64,000 nt of DNA from Oscillospiraceae bacterium (GCA_015063845.1 SVTJ01000006.1:1-64000), one strand, 5' to 3'. Counted from the first letter of the stretch, positions 15,224-24,605 are shown. The notes: a model not told the origin generated them from the letters alone. Numbers and translations: made by a program.

Positions 15224-17356
15224 ATGGCGATACCCAATTCGCTCGACACAGGTATTGGCAAGCTTTACGGGGTAGGCAAGGTCAGAGAGGCGACCTATGC
15301 CCGTATGGGTGTATATACCGTCGGCGATCTTCTTTGTCATTATCCTCGCGGATATGAAAACAGAGGAGACGTTCGCTTGCTTGCGGATACTCCCGATTCC
15401 GTGAAGAGCGCAGTCGTGCTCACTGTGGCGACCGAGCCTCGTGTGGCGCGGCTGAAAAACAGAATGACGCTTGTAAAGTTCAAGGCGTACGATGAGAGCG
15501 GCTTTTGCGAGATAACGTATTTTAATCAGGAATATCTCAAAAACGTATTTCCGATCGGCTCGGAATTTAGGTTTTACGGCAAGGTTCAGCGCACAAAGAA
15601 CGGATACGCGATGTCGTCTCCCGTATATGAGCCCATTGGAGATACAGAGCTCGCACCGCTGTTTCCCGTATATCCGCTTACCGAAGGACTTACGCAAAAG
15701 CAGATAGCCAAGGATATGCGCTCGGCGCTCACCATTGCGCAATATACCGACGGCGGAGAAGACCCATTGCCCGAGCATATAAGGGCAAAGTATTCCTTGT
15801 GTGTGCGTTCTTTTGCGCAAAAGCAGATACACGCTCCCGACAGTTTTTCTTCACTCGCGGCGGCGAGAAAGCGTCTTATCTTTGACGAGCTTTTGACCTT
15901 CGCGCTCGGAGTATCTATGTCGGGCACGAAGACTGCCCCGACGCCCGCCGTACCTTGTCCCGATACGGATATATCGGCGCTTGAGCGCTTGCTTCCGTAT
16001 GAGCTGACAGACGCGCAAAAGCGAGTTATAGCGGACGTTAAAAGAGATATGTCGCACGACGTAGCGATGAACAGAATGGTAGTTGGTGACGTCGGATGCG
16101 GAAAGACGGTCTGCGCTGCAGCCGCGATATATATCGCGGTCAAAAACGGCAGGCAGGCGGCGCTTATGGCACCTACCGAGATACTTGCGCTTCAGCATTA
16201 CGGTGATCTTAAGGAGCTGCTTGGTAAGCTTGGCGTGAGGGTCGAGCTACTCGTTGGCTCACTTACGGCAGCGCAAAAGAGAAAGGTGCATTCGTTGCTT
16301 GCGAGCGGCGAGGCAGACGTTGTTATAGGAACGCAAGCGCTTCTCTCCGAGGGCGTGGAGCTCGCAAGAGCGGGGCTTGTCGTTGCCGACGAGCAGCACC
16401 GCTTTGGTGTTGGACAGAGAGCGGTACTTGCGGAGAAAAACGCACTTTCTCATATGTTGGTTATGAGCGCGACCCCCATACCGAGGTCACTTGCTCTTGC
16501 TATATACGGGAATCTTGACGTTTCGAGAATAGATACTTTGCCCCCGGGTAGACAAAGGGTGGATACCTTTGCCGTTGACGAGAGCTACCGAGCAAGGCTC
16601 AATGCCTTTATCGCAAAGCAGATAGAGAGCGGCGGACAGGTCTATATCGTTTGCCCCGCTGTTGAGGATAGACTTGAGGACGATGCCGACATACTTATGG
16701 GAGATATTGACGGAGAGGGAAGGATAAAGGACGGAACGCCTTTGAAGTCGGCGGTGGGTCTTGCGACCGAGCTTGCGGAGATATTTCCTCAGTACAGCGT
16801 TGATTTTCTTCACGGTAAGATGAAGAGCAAGGAAAAGGACAGCGTAATGCGTCGCTTTTGCGACGGAGCAACGAAGATACTTGTTTCCACCACTGTCATA
16901 GAGGTCGGTGTTAACGTGCCAGAGGCTTGCCTTATGATAGTTGAAAATGCCGATAGATTTGGACTGTCTCAGCTTCATCAGCTCCGAGGACGCGTGGGCA
17001 GGGGAAAGAGAAAGTCATACTGTGTGCTGGTCTCCGATGCCATAAACGTCGAGGGAAGAGCCAAAGAGAGACTTATGACTATGAAGAGCTGTTACGATGG
17101 CTTTGAGATAGCAGAGAAAGACCTTGTTATGCGAGGCCCCGGTGATTTTCTTAGGGGAAGCGGTGATGATACGGTAAGACAAAGCGGCGGTGTTAAGTTC
17201 AAACTTGCCGAGGTCTGTGACGATGCATCTCTTATGCGAAGCGCGTTTGACGAAGCGAAGGAGCTGCTTTCGGCATCTCCTGCACTTGAAAAATATCCCG
17301 CTCTTTGCCGAGAGGTAAACAAGATGTTTACTCTCCAAAAGGGAACAGTTAACTGA
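15224..17356 (+). CDS. recG: ATP-dependent DNA helicase RecG
   Basis: RecG remodels stalled replication forks and branch-migrates Holliday junctions. The 710-residue protein is full length: N-terminal helix-hairpin and OB wedge domain (LYGVGKVREATYARMGVYTV, then the PRVARLKNRMTLVKF strand region), then the SF2 motor with Walker A GDVGCGKT (about 288-295), motif II DEQHRFG, motif III SATPIPRSLA and the TRG-like C-terminal motifs (STTVIEVGVNVPEA, QLHQLRGRVGRG). GGAGGTGAGGAT precedes the ATG. It has its own consensus promoter and a strong terminator, so it is a single-gene unit here. Confidence 0.97.
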   Translation: MAIPNSLDTGIGKLYGVGKVREATYARMGVYTVGDLLCHYPRGYENRGDVRLLADTPDSVKSAVVLTVATEPRVARLKNRMTLVKFKAYDESGFCEITYFNQEYLKNVFPIGSEFRFYGKVQRTKNGYAMSSPVYEPIGDTELAPLFPVYPLTEGLTQKQIAKDMRSALTIAQYTDGGEDPLPEHIRAKYSLCVRSFAQKQIHAPDSFSSLAAARKRLIFDELLTFALGVSMSGTKTAPTPAVPCPDTDISALERLLPYELTDAQKRVIADVKRDMSHDVAMNRMVVGDVGCGKTVCAAAAIYIAVKNGRQAALMAPTEILALQHYGDLKELLGKLGVRVELLVGSLTAAQKRKVHSLLASGEADVVIGTQALLSEGVELARAGLVVADEQHRFGVGQRAVLAEKNALSHMLVMSATPIPRSLALAIYGNLDVSRIDTLPPGRQRVDTFAVDESYRARLNAFIAKQIESGGQVYIVCPAVEDRLEDDADILMGDIDGEGRIKDGTPLKSAVGLATELAEIFPQYSVDFLHGKMKSKEKDSVMRRFCDGATKILVSTTVIEVGVNVPEACLMIVENADRFGLSQLHQLRGRVGRGKRKSYCVLVSDAINVEGRAKERLMTMKSCYDGFEIAEKDLVMRGPGDFLRGSGDDTVRQSGGVKFKLAEVCDDASLMRSAFDEAKELLSASPALEKYPALCREVNKMFTLQKGTVN

Positions 17357-17360
17357 TCTT

Positions 17361-17407
17361 GAATAAAACAATGGGAAGCTTTTCAAAAGCTTCCCATTGT
17401 TTTATTC
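17361..17407. terminator. Bidirectional terminator after recG
   Basis: A perfect stem of more than 20 bp runs from 17361 to 17407 around a minimal loop at 17384. A/T-rich outer ends let it stop both recG and the converging aminotransferase gene; its right end overlaps the last codons of the latter. Confidence 0.85.
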
Positions 17408-18241
17408 GGTTTTATCCATAAAATCCTTAACGAGAGCGTCCTGGAGCTTTTTAAGCAGCTCGGGAGCTTTGCCGCCTACGGACTTTCCGTCGACAGTTGC
17501 GGCTGGACGGCAGAGCATAGACGATGCCGTGACGATAACTTCGTCGGCGTTCATAAGCTCATCTAAGCTGTAAGGCTGTTGCTTGACCGGTATACCGAAG
17601 CTCTCGCACATTTTTATGAGGTGCGCTCTCGCAACGCCCGCAAGAATGAGATTGTCTGCGGGGGCTGTGATAAGACAGCCGTCTTTGATGATAGATACGT
17701 TAGAATGAGCGCATTCGGTAACGCGTCCGTTTCTGTGAAGCACTGCCTCGTCCGCTCCTGCCGCTGCGACCTTTGCCGAGGCGAGCACGGTGGGAATGGA
17801 GTTGAGCGTCTTCATATTACAGTGCAAAAAGCGTGTGTCGTCGAGGACTATGAGCTTCATCGGCTCGTAGGTATTCTTTATTTTCATAGGGCGTATCATC
17901 ACCCAAAGATTTGCCGTAAGACCCTTTGCGGGGGCGTGGTCACGCGGCTGTGTGCCTCGGGAGACCTGCCAATAAATGTGCTGCTCGTGAGAGTCTACCT
18001 TGACTATAAGGTCGTATAGAATGTCGCACATCTGTTGCTTGGTGTAGGGAATATTGATCCCGAGTATCGCGGCACTCTCGTAAAGTCTGTCCATATGCTC
18101 GTCGAGCGCGTATATTTTATAGTTTCGGCAGTACGCCACTTCGAAAATGCCGTCGCCGAAATAGCAAGCGCGGTCGTTCATGGGAACGGTCATATTTTCA
18201 AGAAGGTCGTATTTGCCGTTATAGTATCCAAGGTTTTCCAT
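17402..18241 (-). CDS. dat: D-amino-acid aminotransferase, class IV
   Basis: This PLP enzyme of fold type IV has 279 residues and most resembles D-alanine aminotransferases, which interconvert D-alanine and D-glutamate for peptidoglycan; branched-chain aminotransferases share the fold. Features seen are the N-terminus YYNGKYDLLENMTVPMNDRA, the FGDGIFEVAYCRN loop, and the PLP-lysine region CNMKTLNSIPTVLASAKVAA with the Lys in MKTLN. The glycine-poor C-terminal part VTASSMLCRPAATVDGK binds cofactor phosphate. It is transcribed alone on the minus strand, facing recG and divergent from the DUF1538 gene. Substrate specificity between D-Ala and branched-chain acids is inferred. Confidence 0.85.
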   Translation of the reverse strand: MENLGYYNGKYDLLENMTVPMNDRACYFGDGIFEVAYCRNYKIYALDEHMDRLYESAAILGINIPYTKQQMCDILYDLIVKVDSHEQHIYWQVSRGTQPRDHAPAKGLTANLWVMIRPMKIKNTYEPMKLIVLDDTRFLHCNMKTLNSIPTVLASAKVAAAGADEAVLHRNGRVTECAHSNVSIIKDGCLITAPADNLILAGVARAHLIKMCESFGIPVKQQPYSLDELMNADEVIVTASSMLCRPAATVDGKSVGGKAPELLKKLQDALVKDFMDKTE

Positions 18242-18381
18242 TAAAAGCCGTCCTTTCGAAATAGTATCATTAAAAAATATGATAAAGGGAGCTTGTCCTA
18301 TACTTTCTACATAAAATTATAACATACCGAGGCTTTGTTGTCAATCGACATTGTCTAAATAAAAATAAAACTTTACCGTCC

Positions 18382-18410
18382 TTGATTTGTTCATAAATGT
18401 ATGTTATACT
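18382..18410 (+). promoter_or_regulatory. Promoter of the DUF1538/PII-like operon
   Basis: TTGATT (18382-18387), 17 bp, TATACT (18405-18410), 34 bp before the TTG start. Confidence 0.65.
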
Positions 18411-18444
18411 ATAAGCAATAAATGAAATTTGGAGGTGAAACGAC

Positions 18445-19992
18445 TTGAATATTTTCCGCAATACTATTCTCGGGCCGAAAATATCCGAGTCACTTTCCTC
18501 TGTTCTTCCCGTGACGGGAATAGTTCTTCTTTTGCTTTGCACCATCGTTCCCGTTCCTGCCGAGATGCTGTTGGCATTTCTTGTCGGCGCAGTTTTGCTT
18601 ATTGTGGGCATGGGGCTTTTCACATTGGGTGCAGAGGTAGCTATGACGCCTATGGGGCAGTACGTGGGCTCAAGAATGACAAAGACACGTAAGCTGTGGC
18701 TCATTATATTCGTATCCTTCTTTGTGGGTACGATGATAACCGTATCCGAGCCTGACCTTCAGGTGCTCGCTACGCAGATATCCTCGATAAAGCCGACCGT
18801 GCTTATATGGTGCGTCGCGCTTGGAGTGGGACTTTTGCTGGTGGTAGCGATGCTCCGTATACTTTTCAAGATAAGTCTTAAGTATTTACTTATCTTTTTC
18901 TACGTCGCGCTTTTCATACTTTCGGTGTTTGTTCCCGAAAATTTTATTGCCGTGGCGTTTGACTCGGGCGGAGTTACCACAGGACCTATGACGGTTCCTT
19001 TTATAATGGCACTTGGCGTGGGTGTTGCGTCGATACGTGCCGACGACGGAGCGAGCGATAGCTTCGGTCTTGTGGCGCTATGCTCAGTCGGTCCTATTGC
19101 GGCAGTTATGATACTCGGTATCCTTAACGGCGGCGGAAACGTTGACGTTACGAACGAGACCGTTATATTCTCAAACAGCTCTCGCGATATACTTTCGCTA
19201 TTCGTAGAAGCTATACCGCATTATGCCTACGAGGTGGCGATGGCGGTCGGACCGATCGTGATATTCTTCCTTATCTTCCGCGCGCTCAGCGGTGGGCGAG
19301 GAACAAAGGGGCTTGGAAAGATACTTGTGGGTGTTGTTTATACTTACGTTGGTCTTGTGCTGTTCCTTGTCGGTGTTAATATAGGCTTTATGCCCGTAGG
19401 TAAGCACCTTGGATTTGAGCTTGCATCGTCGGAGCTTAAGTGGATAATCGTACCGCTCGGTATGATAATGGGTTATTTTATCGTTGCGGCAGAGCCTGCC
19501 GTTCACGTGCTTACAAAGCAGGTCGAGGACGTTACCTCGGGTGCGATCCCGGGAAAAATGCTCTCTCTTACGCTTTCGATAGGCGTCGCGGTGTCTATCG
19601 GTCTTGCGATGGTGAGGGTGCTTACGGGACTGTCGCTTATGTGGATAATCCTTCCGGGATATGTTATAGCGCTTGCGTTATCGTTTGTCGTGCCCGATAT
19701 ATTTACGTCTATCGCGTTTGACTCGGGCGGAGTTGCATCGGGTCCTATGACAGCGACGTTCCTTTTGCCGTTTGCGGTCGGTGCTTGTACTGCGGTTGGC
19801 GGAAACGTTGTTACGGATGCGTTCGGCGTTGTGACCCTTGTTGCTATGACACCGCTCATAGCCATACAAATTCTCGGTCTCGTTTATAAATTCAAGTCGC
19901 GCAAGAGCGAGCAGCAAGTTGTCGACAGCGTTGATGAGGCAGAGATCATTGAACTTAAAAATACTGTTGATGAAGATATTATTGATCTGTAA
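18445..19992 (+). CDS. DUF1538 membrane protein with two tandem domains
   Basis: A 515-residue polytopic membrane protein with two DUF1538 halves (about 10-240 and 270-490). Each half carries the paired motifs ITVSEPDLQVLATQI / IVAAEPAVHVLTKQV and VAFDSGGVTTGPMT / IAFDSGGVASGPMT, which mark an inverted or tandem repeat transporter fold. Relatives named UmpA and UmpB have been described as a two-subunit Na+/H+ antiporter; here both halves are fused. The start is a TTG at 18445, 9 nt after GGAGG. A tandem PII-like gene follows by 12 bp, suggesting that transport is gated by a soluble nucleotide sensor. Confidence 0.85.
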   Translation: MNIFRNTILGPKISESLSSVLPVTGIVLLLLCTIVPVPAEMLLAFLVGAVLLIVGMGLFTLGAEVAMTPMGQYVGSRMTKTRKLWLIIFVSFFVGTMITVSEPDLQVLATQISSIKPTVLIWCVALGVGLLLVVAMLRILFKISLKYLLIFFYVALFILSVFVPENFIAVAFDSGGVTTGPMTVPFIMALGVGVASIRADDGASDSFGLVALCSVGPIAAVMILGILNGGGNVDVTNETVIFSNSSRDILSLFVEAIPHYAYEVAMAVGPIVIFFLIFRALSGGRGTKGLGKILVGVVYTYVGLVLFLVGVNIGFMPVGKHLGFELASSELKWIIVPLGMIMGYFIVAAEPAVHVLTKQVEDVTSGAIPGKMLSLTLSIGVAVSIGLAMVRVLTGLSLMWIILPGYVIALALSFVVPDIFTSIAFDSGGVASGPMTATFLLPFAVGACTAVGGNVVTDAFGVVTLVAMTPLIAIQILGLVYKFKSRKSEQQVVDSVDEAEIIELKNTVDEDIIDL

Positions 19993-20004
19993 GGAGGTGC
20001 TATA

Positions 20005-20697
20005 ATGAAGGATCTGTATTTACTTATGACCATCGTCAGGCGCAAGGATGCCGACGAATACGAGCAATTTTATCAATCCCACGGCGCAGGCGTCGTATAT
20101 AGCACGTCCTGCAACGGTACGGCTCACGCAAAAACACTTGATCTTTTGGGTATAGAACGTACCGAAAAGAAGATGCTTCTCTCGACTGTAACGGGAGTAA
20201 CGCTGAGAAAGCTGAAGCATAAGTTGACGGTTGACATGAAGATAGACCTGCCCGACAGAGGCGTTGCGGTCGCAGTACCGCTTTCGGGTGTAGGTGGCGG
20301 AAGGGCACTTGAATACTTCATCTCGGGACAAGAGGTCACCGAAGAACAAACGACGGAGGAAAACGTAATGCAATCTTCTCACGAGCTTATCGTAGCAATA
20401 TACGAAAGAGGATATACCGATATGGTCATGAACGCCGCGCGCGAAGCGGGAGCTGGCGGAGGAACTACCATCAATGCAAAGGGAACTGCTGCGGGCGCGC
20501 AGAAATTCTTTGGAGTTTCTTTGGCTGTTGAAAAGGAAATGGTGTTTATCGTTTCGAGCGTTGACAAGAAAAAAGATATTATGAAGGCTATAATGCAGAA
20601 CGCGGGAATGGATACAAAAGCGCACGCGCTCGTGTTCTCGCTTCCCGTAAGCACGACCGCAGGCTTCAGATTTGCGGATACTGTTGAAAAAGAATAA
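20005..20697 (+). CDS. Tandem PII-like signalling protein
   Basis: This 230-residue soluble protein looks like two PII (GlnB-like) domains in one chain: residues about 1-105 (LYLLMTIVRRKDADEYEQFY, with GVTLRKL and VAVAVPLSGVGGG) and about 125-225 (HELIVAIYERGYTDMVMNAA, then GAGGGTTINAKGTA and KEMVFIVSSVDKKKDIMKAI). The second half keeps the Gly-rich B-loop/T-loop base seen in PII relatives, where nucleotides bind between subunits. PII proteins often gate membrane transporters, and this gene sits 12 bp behind the DUF1538 transporter after an AAGGAGG. A role as its regulator is inferred from the pairing. It ends at a good terminator. Confidence 0.75.
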   Translation: MKDLYLLMTIVRRKDADEYEQFYQSHGAGVVYSTSCNGTAHAKTLDLLGIERTEKKMLLSTVTGVTLRKLKHKLTVDMKIDLPDRGVAVAVPLSGVGGGRALEYFISGQEVTEEQTTEENVMQSSHELIVAIYERGYTDMVMNAAREAGAGGGTTINAKGTAAGAQKFFGVSLAVEKEMVFIVSSVDKKKDIMKAIMQNAGMDTKAHALVFSLPVSTTAGFRFADTVEKE

Positions 20698-20713
20698 GAG
20701 AACGTTATAAAAG

Positions 20714-20748
20714 AAAAAGGAACTAAGTACATGTCTTAGTTCCTTTTT
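20714..20748. terminator. Bidirectional terminator
   Basis: A 14-bp stem (20714-20727 with 20735-20748) with a 7-nt loop and A/T flanks lies between the PII-like gene and the converging recX. Confidence 0.85.
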
Positions 20749-20749
20749 G

Positions 20750-21385
20750 TTATTCACTCATTGCCTGCTTTATCTCGGAGGCGGAGTAACCGTATCTCAT
20801 AAGCGCGGAAAATGTCTTGCTGACTTGCTGTTTGTCGCTCGGGTCAAAGCTATACCTTGTGGCTATGAGCTTTCGGCAGTTGGCAACGTAGTCCACACCG
20901 CTGTCGTCAAGAGCGTTTATTGCGTACGTGACTGCTTCTGCGGAATATCCTTTATCGTATAACCCCGATATTATGCGCTTTTTGCCCCAAAGCTTTGAAA
21001 ACATTTTTTCGGCTACACGAACTGCATCGTCGTCCTCTCGGATAAGTCCGCGACCTGAAAGCACTCTCACGGCTTCCTCGGCTATTTCTTTGTCAAAGCC
21101 CTTAGAAACAAGCTTTATGCGCAGTGCTTTTTCCGAACACGCGCCGTATCCGAGTAGGTATAAAGCTTTTTTTGTGGCGCTCCATACGTCCGCCTCGTGA
21201 CTTACAGTATCGTATTGCTCGGTGTCGGATACACCTATCTCAAGTCCAAGCGTGAGATAACGAGCGGATGATATAATAAAGCTTTCCTTGGAATAATGCT
21301 CTCCCGACGGACTTGTTATGAGAAAGGTGACCTCAGTCTCCTCACCGCCGCTGCGCGAGCATATGGATGTTATGCGTATATCCAT
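20750..21385 (-). CDS. recX: Recombination regulator RecX
   Basis: RecX binds RecA filaments and limits recombinase activity. The 211-residue protein has three-helix RecX repeats: WSATKKALYLLGYGACSEKA LRIKL, RGLIREDDDAVRVAEKMF and the Trp-Gly segment KLWGKKRIISGLYDKGYS, then SFDPSDKQQVSKTFSALMRY. It directly follows recA; the recA stop and the recX ATG at 21385 share one base (TGATG), so translation is coupled. A TTG one codon earlier is possible. Promoter and ribosome-binding site come with recA. Confidence 0.9.
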   Translation of the reverse strand: MDIRITSICSRSGGEETEVTFLITSPSGEHYSKESFIISSARYLTLGLEIGVSDTEQYDTVSHEADVWSATKKALYLLGYGACSEKALRIKLVSKGFDKEIAEEAVRVLSGRGLIREDDDAVRVAEKMFSKLWGKKRIISGLYDKGYSAEAVTYAINALDDSGVDYVANCRKLIATRYSFDPSDKQQVSKTFSALMRYGYSASEIKQAMSE

Positions 21386-22494
21386 CAAAGCTCGTCGTCG
21401 CCAAGTGTGCGGATGTCAAACTCATCGTCATCGTCGAGCTCAAACTCGTCCTCACCTGCGGGGATATTATCGCGCATAGCGCGTACCTTCATATCAAGCT
21501 CGGCAAGAAGAGCAGGGTTGCTTTCGATAAGCTTGCGGACGTTGTCCTTGCCCTGACCTATGCGCTCGCCGTTATAAGAGAACCAAGAGCCGCTCTTTTT
21601 TATGATATCGAGAGCGATACAGTAATCGATTATCTCGCCCGAACGGGAGATGCCCTTACCGTAGAGAATGTCAAACTCCGCGACCTTGAAGGGGGGAGCC
21701 ACCTTGTTCTTTACTATCTTGCAGCGAACGTGGTTACCGATTATCTCGCTACCGTTTTTAAGCTGATCCTGCTTGCGGACGTCGATACGTACGGACGCAT
21801 AGAATTTGAGCGCGCGTCCGCCGGGCGTAGTCTCGGGATTACCGTACATAACTCCGACCTTCTCGCGCAACTGGTTTATAAATATAACTACTGCGTTGCT
21901 CTTAGAGATAACAGCCGAAAGCTTTCTCATAGCCTGAGACATAAGTCTTGCCTGAACGCCGACCATAGCCTGACCCATATCTCCTTCTATCTCCTGACGG
22001 GGAACGAGAGCGGCAACGGAGTCTACGACAACGACGTCGATAGCTCCCGAGCGCACAAGTGCCTCGGTTATATCAAGAGCGTCCTCACCGCAGTCGGGCT
22101 GAGAAACGAGCAGATTATCAATATCAACACCGAGAGCCTTTGCATAGACGGGGTCGAGCGCGTGCTCAGCGTCAATGAAAGCGGCCTCTCCGCCTGCTTT
22201 CTGCACTTCCGCTACGATGTGCAGAGCAACGGTCGTCTTACCGGAGGATTCAGGACCAAAGATCTCGATTATTCTTCCGCGGGGAACGCCGCCTATTCCG
22301 AGCGCCATATCAAGAGATATAGATCCCGTGCTTACAGCCTGGACTTCCATGCTGGAGTTCTGACCGAGCTTCATTATCGTGCCCTGACCGAAATCTTTTT
22401 CGAGCTGAGCGATAGCTGTCTTAAGCGCCTTTTGCTTAGCTTCCTTATCACTGTCTCTGGGTATCATTTCTATTTTCTTTTTAGCTGTTGCCAT
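21385..22494 (-). CDS. recA: Recombinase RecA
   Basis: RecA forms ATP-dependent filaments on single-stranded DNA for homologous recombination and the SOS response. The 369-residue protein is full length and highly typical: Walker [10 protein letters not shown], the [13 protein letters not shown] region, [10 protein letters not shown], loop L2 [16 protein letters not shown] and the acidic C-terminal tail ([20 protein letters not shown]). AAGGAGGATATTTATT leads to the ATG at 22494. It is first in a recA-recX operon with a consensus promoter. I see no Gram-positive LexA box (GAAC-N4-GTTC) in the promoter region. Confidence 0.98.
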   Translation of the reverse strand: MATAKKKIEMIPRDSDKEAKQKALKTAIAQLEKDFGQGTIMKLGQNSSMEVQAVSTGSISLDMALGIGGVPRGRIIEIFGPESSGKTTVALHIVAEVQKAGGEAAFIDAEHALDPVYAKALGVDIDNLLVSQPDCGEDALDITEALVRSGAIDVVVVDSVAALVPRQEIEGDMGQAMVGVQARLMSQAMRKLSAVISKSNAVVIFINQLREKVGVMYGNPETTPGGRALKFYASVRIDVRKQDQLKNGSEIIGNHVRCKIVKNKVAPPFKVAEFDILYGKGISRSGEIIDYCIALDIIKKSGSWFSYNGERIGQGKDNVRKLIESNPALLAELDMKVRAMRDNIPAGEDEFELDDDDEFDIRTLGDDEL

Positions 22495-22529
22495 AATAAA
22501 TATCCTCCTTGCGGTGAATTTGCAAAATC

Positions 22530-22558
22530 ATTATACACCATACTTGTGCCAATGTCAA
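22530..22558 (-). promoter_or_regulatory. Consensus promoter of recA-recX
   Basis: On the minus strand, TTGACA (22553-22558), 17 bp, TATAAT (22530-22535), 36 bp before the recA ATG. Confidence 0.88.
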
Positions 22559-22674
22559 TAGCTTTTACAAAAATAATTCCAAAAACGGAAAAATAATTTG
22601 AAAAATTAGTGCGAACATCAAGGCGATATCGTCAAAATTCCCGAAATGGAAAGTTAGACGGCGGTAAAAATGGA

Positions 22675-22699
22675 AGGGGATAACGTTTTGTTATCCCCT
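22675..22699 (-). terminator. Terminator after the DUF4097 gene
   Basis: A 10-bp stem (22675-22684 with 22690-22699) with a 5-nt loop, followed on the minus strand by TTCCATTTTT. Confidence 0.7.
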
Positions 22700-22708
22700 C
22701 ATAAGCGG

Positions 22709-23674
22709 TTATTTACTTATCGTGATACTTATATCTCCTGTGCTCGTTTTTATCTTGCACTTGCCGCCGCTTTCCGTGCTTGGTACTCTGATGTCACCGG
22801 TTGAGCTTTCGCAAATAAATATTTTGTCTGAGAGCAGATTGCCCATAACGTCACCTGTGCTTGTAGTAACGTAGATCTCATCTGCATCACATCCGTTGAA
22901 GCGCACATCCCCGGTGCTTGCTGTGATATCCATATTGCCAACTGAGACTGTGCTTTCGAGCGTGATGTCGCCCGTATCGGTCTGTATGCGTATATTCCCC
23001 TCGCAGCGAGTACCCACAAGCTTTACCTTGCCTGTATCACTCGTTATGCTGATGGCATTACAGCTCAAATTGTTTATTTCCATATCACCGGTTTCGGTAA
23101 GTACCTCAAATGATTTACAGTGTGAGTTCTCTATCTTTATATCTCCCGTATCGGTTTTAAATTTCAACTCTCCTTTCGTGTCGGTCGCCCATAAAATATC
23201 ACCCGTATTACTCTTTACGTCGGCACTTTCAAACGATAAGTCGTCGTGTACGCTAACATCGCCCGTGTTGGTCTTTACGGTGAGAGTTGAGTACTCTCCC
23301 TTGGGAAGATAAATACTTATTCTGCGTTCAGCGGAGAATATGTTTATATGGTCATACCACGCTCTTGTGTCGATCACATCGATACAAAGCGTTCCATCCT
23401 TGACCTGCACCGAATATTTGAGTTTTTCGGTTTCTCCTACGGTGGTGACCGTTACCTTTTGTTCATCGGTAGCTATTACGGATATTTCCGCCGTGTGGAT
23501 ATTTACGGAGATGTTGTCGAAGGTCTCTTCTACGTCGTAGGTCATTTTGCTGAGCTCGGGGTCGGAAGATCTAAAATCGGAAAAAACAAATTTCATGCCT
23601 ATACCTAAGATCAGCGCGCCAAGTAAGGTAAGCGATCCTGCTACTATGAGTATTATTAAAGTTGATTTTTTCAT
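22709..23674 (-). CDS. DUF4097 membrane-anchored beta-helix protein
   Basis: This 321-residue protein has one N-terminal membrane anchor (about 5-28) and an extracellular repeat domain. From about residue 130 the motif (S/T)xTGD recurs about every 20 residues (TNTGDVSV, SNTGDILW, TDTGDIKI, TETGDMEI, TSTGDVMG, and so on), the mark of DUF4097, predicted to be a right-handed beta-helix. The role is unknown; it occurs with HAAS and PadR genes in envelope-stress-like operons. The ATG at 23674 was preferred over one 9 bp upstream because the latter leaves only 1 nt after GGAGG. It is the last of three coupled genes. Confidence 0.85.
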   Translation of the reverse strand: MKKSTLIILIVAGSLTLLGALILGIGMKFVFSDFRSSDPELSKMTYDVEETFDNISVNIHTAEISVIATDEQKVTVTTVGETEKLKYSVQVKDGTLCIDVIDTRAWYDHINIFSAERRISIYLPKGEYSTLTVKTNTGDVSVHDDLSFESADVKSNTGDILWATDTKGELKFKTDTGDIKIENSHCKSFEVLTETGDMEINNLSCNAISITSDTGKVKLVGTRCEGNIRIQTDTGDITLESTVSVGNMDITASTGDVRFNGCDADEIYVTTSTGDVMGNLLSDKIFICESSTGDIRVPSTESGGKCKIKTSTGDISITISK

Positions 23675-23675
23675 T

Positions 23676-24272
23676 TTAAGCATTCCTCCTTATAAACAAG
23701 GATTTGATCCCTCTGAATATCAGCTTGCTCAGCTTAATAATTCCCACGGTGGTGTATTTGCAAGCGAGGAACATAAACAGCGCAAGTCCTGCCGCAAAAA
23801 TACCAAGACCGATAAAGACGAGTATTGTTGCCACCTCGCCGAGAGCTATTCTGGCAAAGCCGTACACAATGCAAGCAAATGCCGCCACCGCGAGAGATAT
23901 GCCCACCGCGTATAGAGAAACTACTACCGACCATATAACGATATATACAGCCAACACCACCACAAACGCAGCTGCCAAAAGTGAGACCCAAATAGGAGAG
24001 CCAAGTGCGAGAAGAACTATTTCCCACGCAGCAAGGCGTCTTTTGGGCTTGACACGCGCCGCCACAAGCTTTGAAAGTGGCATTTCTCGGAGTATCTCGG
24101 ACGCAATATCGGCGGGTGTGCCTATATCCTTAATAGCATCTTCTTCGGAAAGTCCGTCTTCTATACGGTCGTCGATCATCTCGGAGTAATAATCCAAGGA
24201 TGACTTTATATCCTCTTCGGGCAGAGATGAGAGGCGTATTTTCAGCTCGTCAAAAAATTCTGTTTTAGTCAT
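23676..24272 (-). CDS. DUF1700/HAAS-domain membrane protein
   Basis: This 198-residue protein starts with a HAAS signalling domain (about 1-75, FFDELKIRLSSLPEEDIKSS and SEMIDDRIEDGLSEEDAIKD), followed by a basic linker and four predicted membrane helices (about 83-180). HAAS proteins are encoded next to PadR regulators and DUF4097 proteins, as here, and are thought to relay an envelope signal. The gene overlaps the padR end by 8 bp and almost touches the DUF4097 start, so all three are co-translated. A good AGGAGG precedes the ATG. Confidence 0.88.
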   Translation of the reverse strand: MTKTEFFDELKIRLSSLPEEDIKSSLDYYSEMIDDRIEDGLSEEDAIKDIGTPADIASEILREMPLSKLVAARVKPKRRLAAWEIVLLALGSPIWVSLLAAAFVVVLAVYIVIWSVVVSLYAVGISLAVAAFACIVYGFARIALGEVATILVFIGLGIFAAGLALFMFLACKYTTVGIIKLSKLIFRGIKSLFIRRNA

Positions 24273-24588
24273 TGTTTCTTTCCTCCTTGATCACAAAGCT
24301 GTAAATGGAAAGTATCTCGCTCCATTCTTGCTTGAATTCCTCTATGCGCGCAAGTCCCTCGGGGGTTATAGAGTAATATTTTCGCAGTCTGCCGTTGTGC
24401 TCGACCGAGCGTACGGTAAGAAGATGCGCGCTTTCTAATCTTCGAAGAATGGGGTAGAGCGTTGATTCGGATATTTCAAGATAGGGCTTTATGTCCTTGA
24501 TTATCTGATAGCCGTAGGACGGAGCGTCTTTTATTGCCGCAAGCACGCAAACGTCAAGTAGGCCTCTTTTGATTTGTATGTCCACCAC
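24265..24588 (-). CDS. PadR-family transcriptional regulator
   Basis: This is a short 107-residue PadR protein of subfamily 2, a winged-helix repressor with one dimerisation helix. Seen: GLLDVCVLAAIKDAPSYGYQ IIKDI, the wing SESTLYPILRRLESAHLLTV and RKYYSITPEGLARIEEFKQE. The start is GTG (24588, or the GTG directly after it) with AGGAGG 4-7 nt upstream. It heads the padR-HAAS-DUF4097 operon, and a perfect inverted repeat overlaps its own promoter, so it should repress itself until an inducer or envelope signal releases it. Confidence 0.92.
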   Translation of the reverse strand: MVDIQIKRGLLDVCVLAAIKDAPSYGYQIIKDIKPYLEISESTLYPILRRLESAHLLTVRSVEHNGRLRKYYSITPEGLARIEEFKQEWSEILSIYSFVIKEERNND

Positions 24589-24605
24589 AACACCTCCTAT
24601 TACAT

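Noticed and set aside
21367..22596. 409-residue open frame antisense to recA
   Set aside because: It is a shadow of the recA reading frame, with no ribosome-binding site or recognisable domain.
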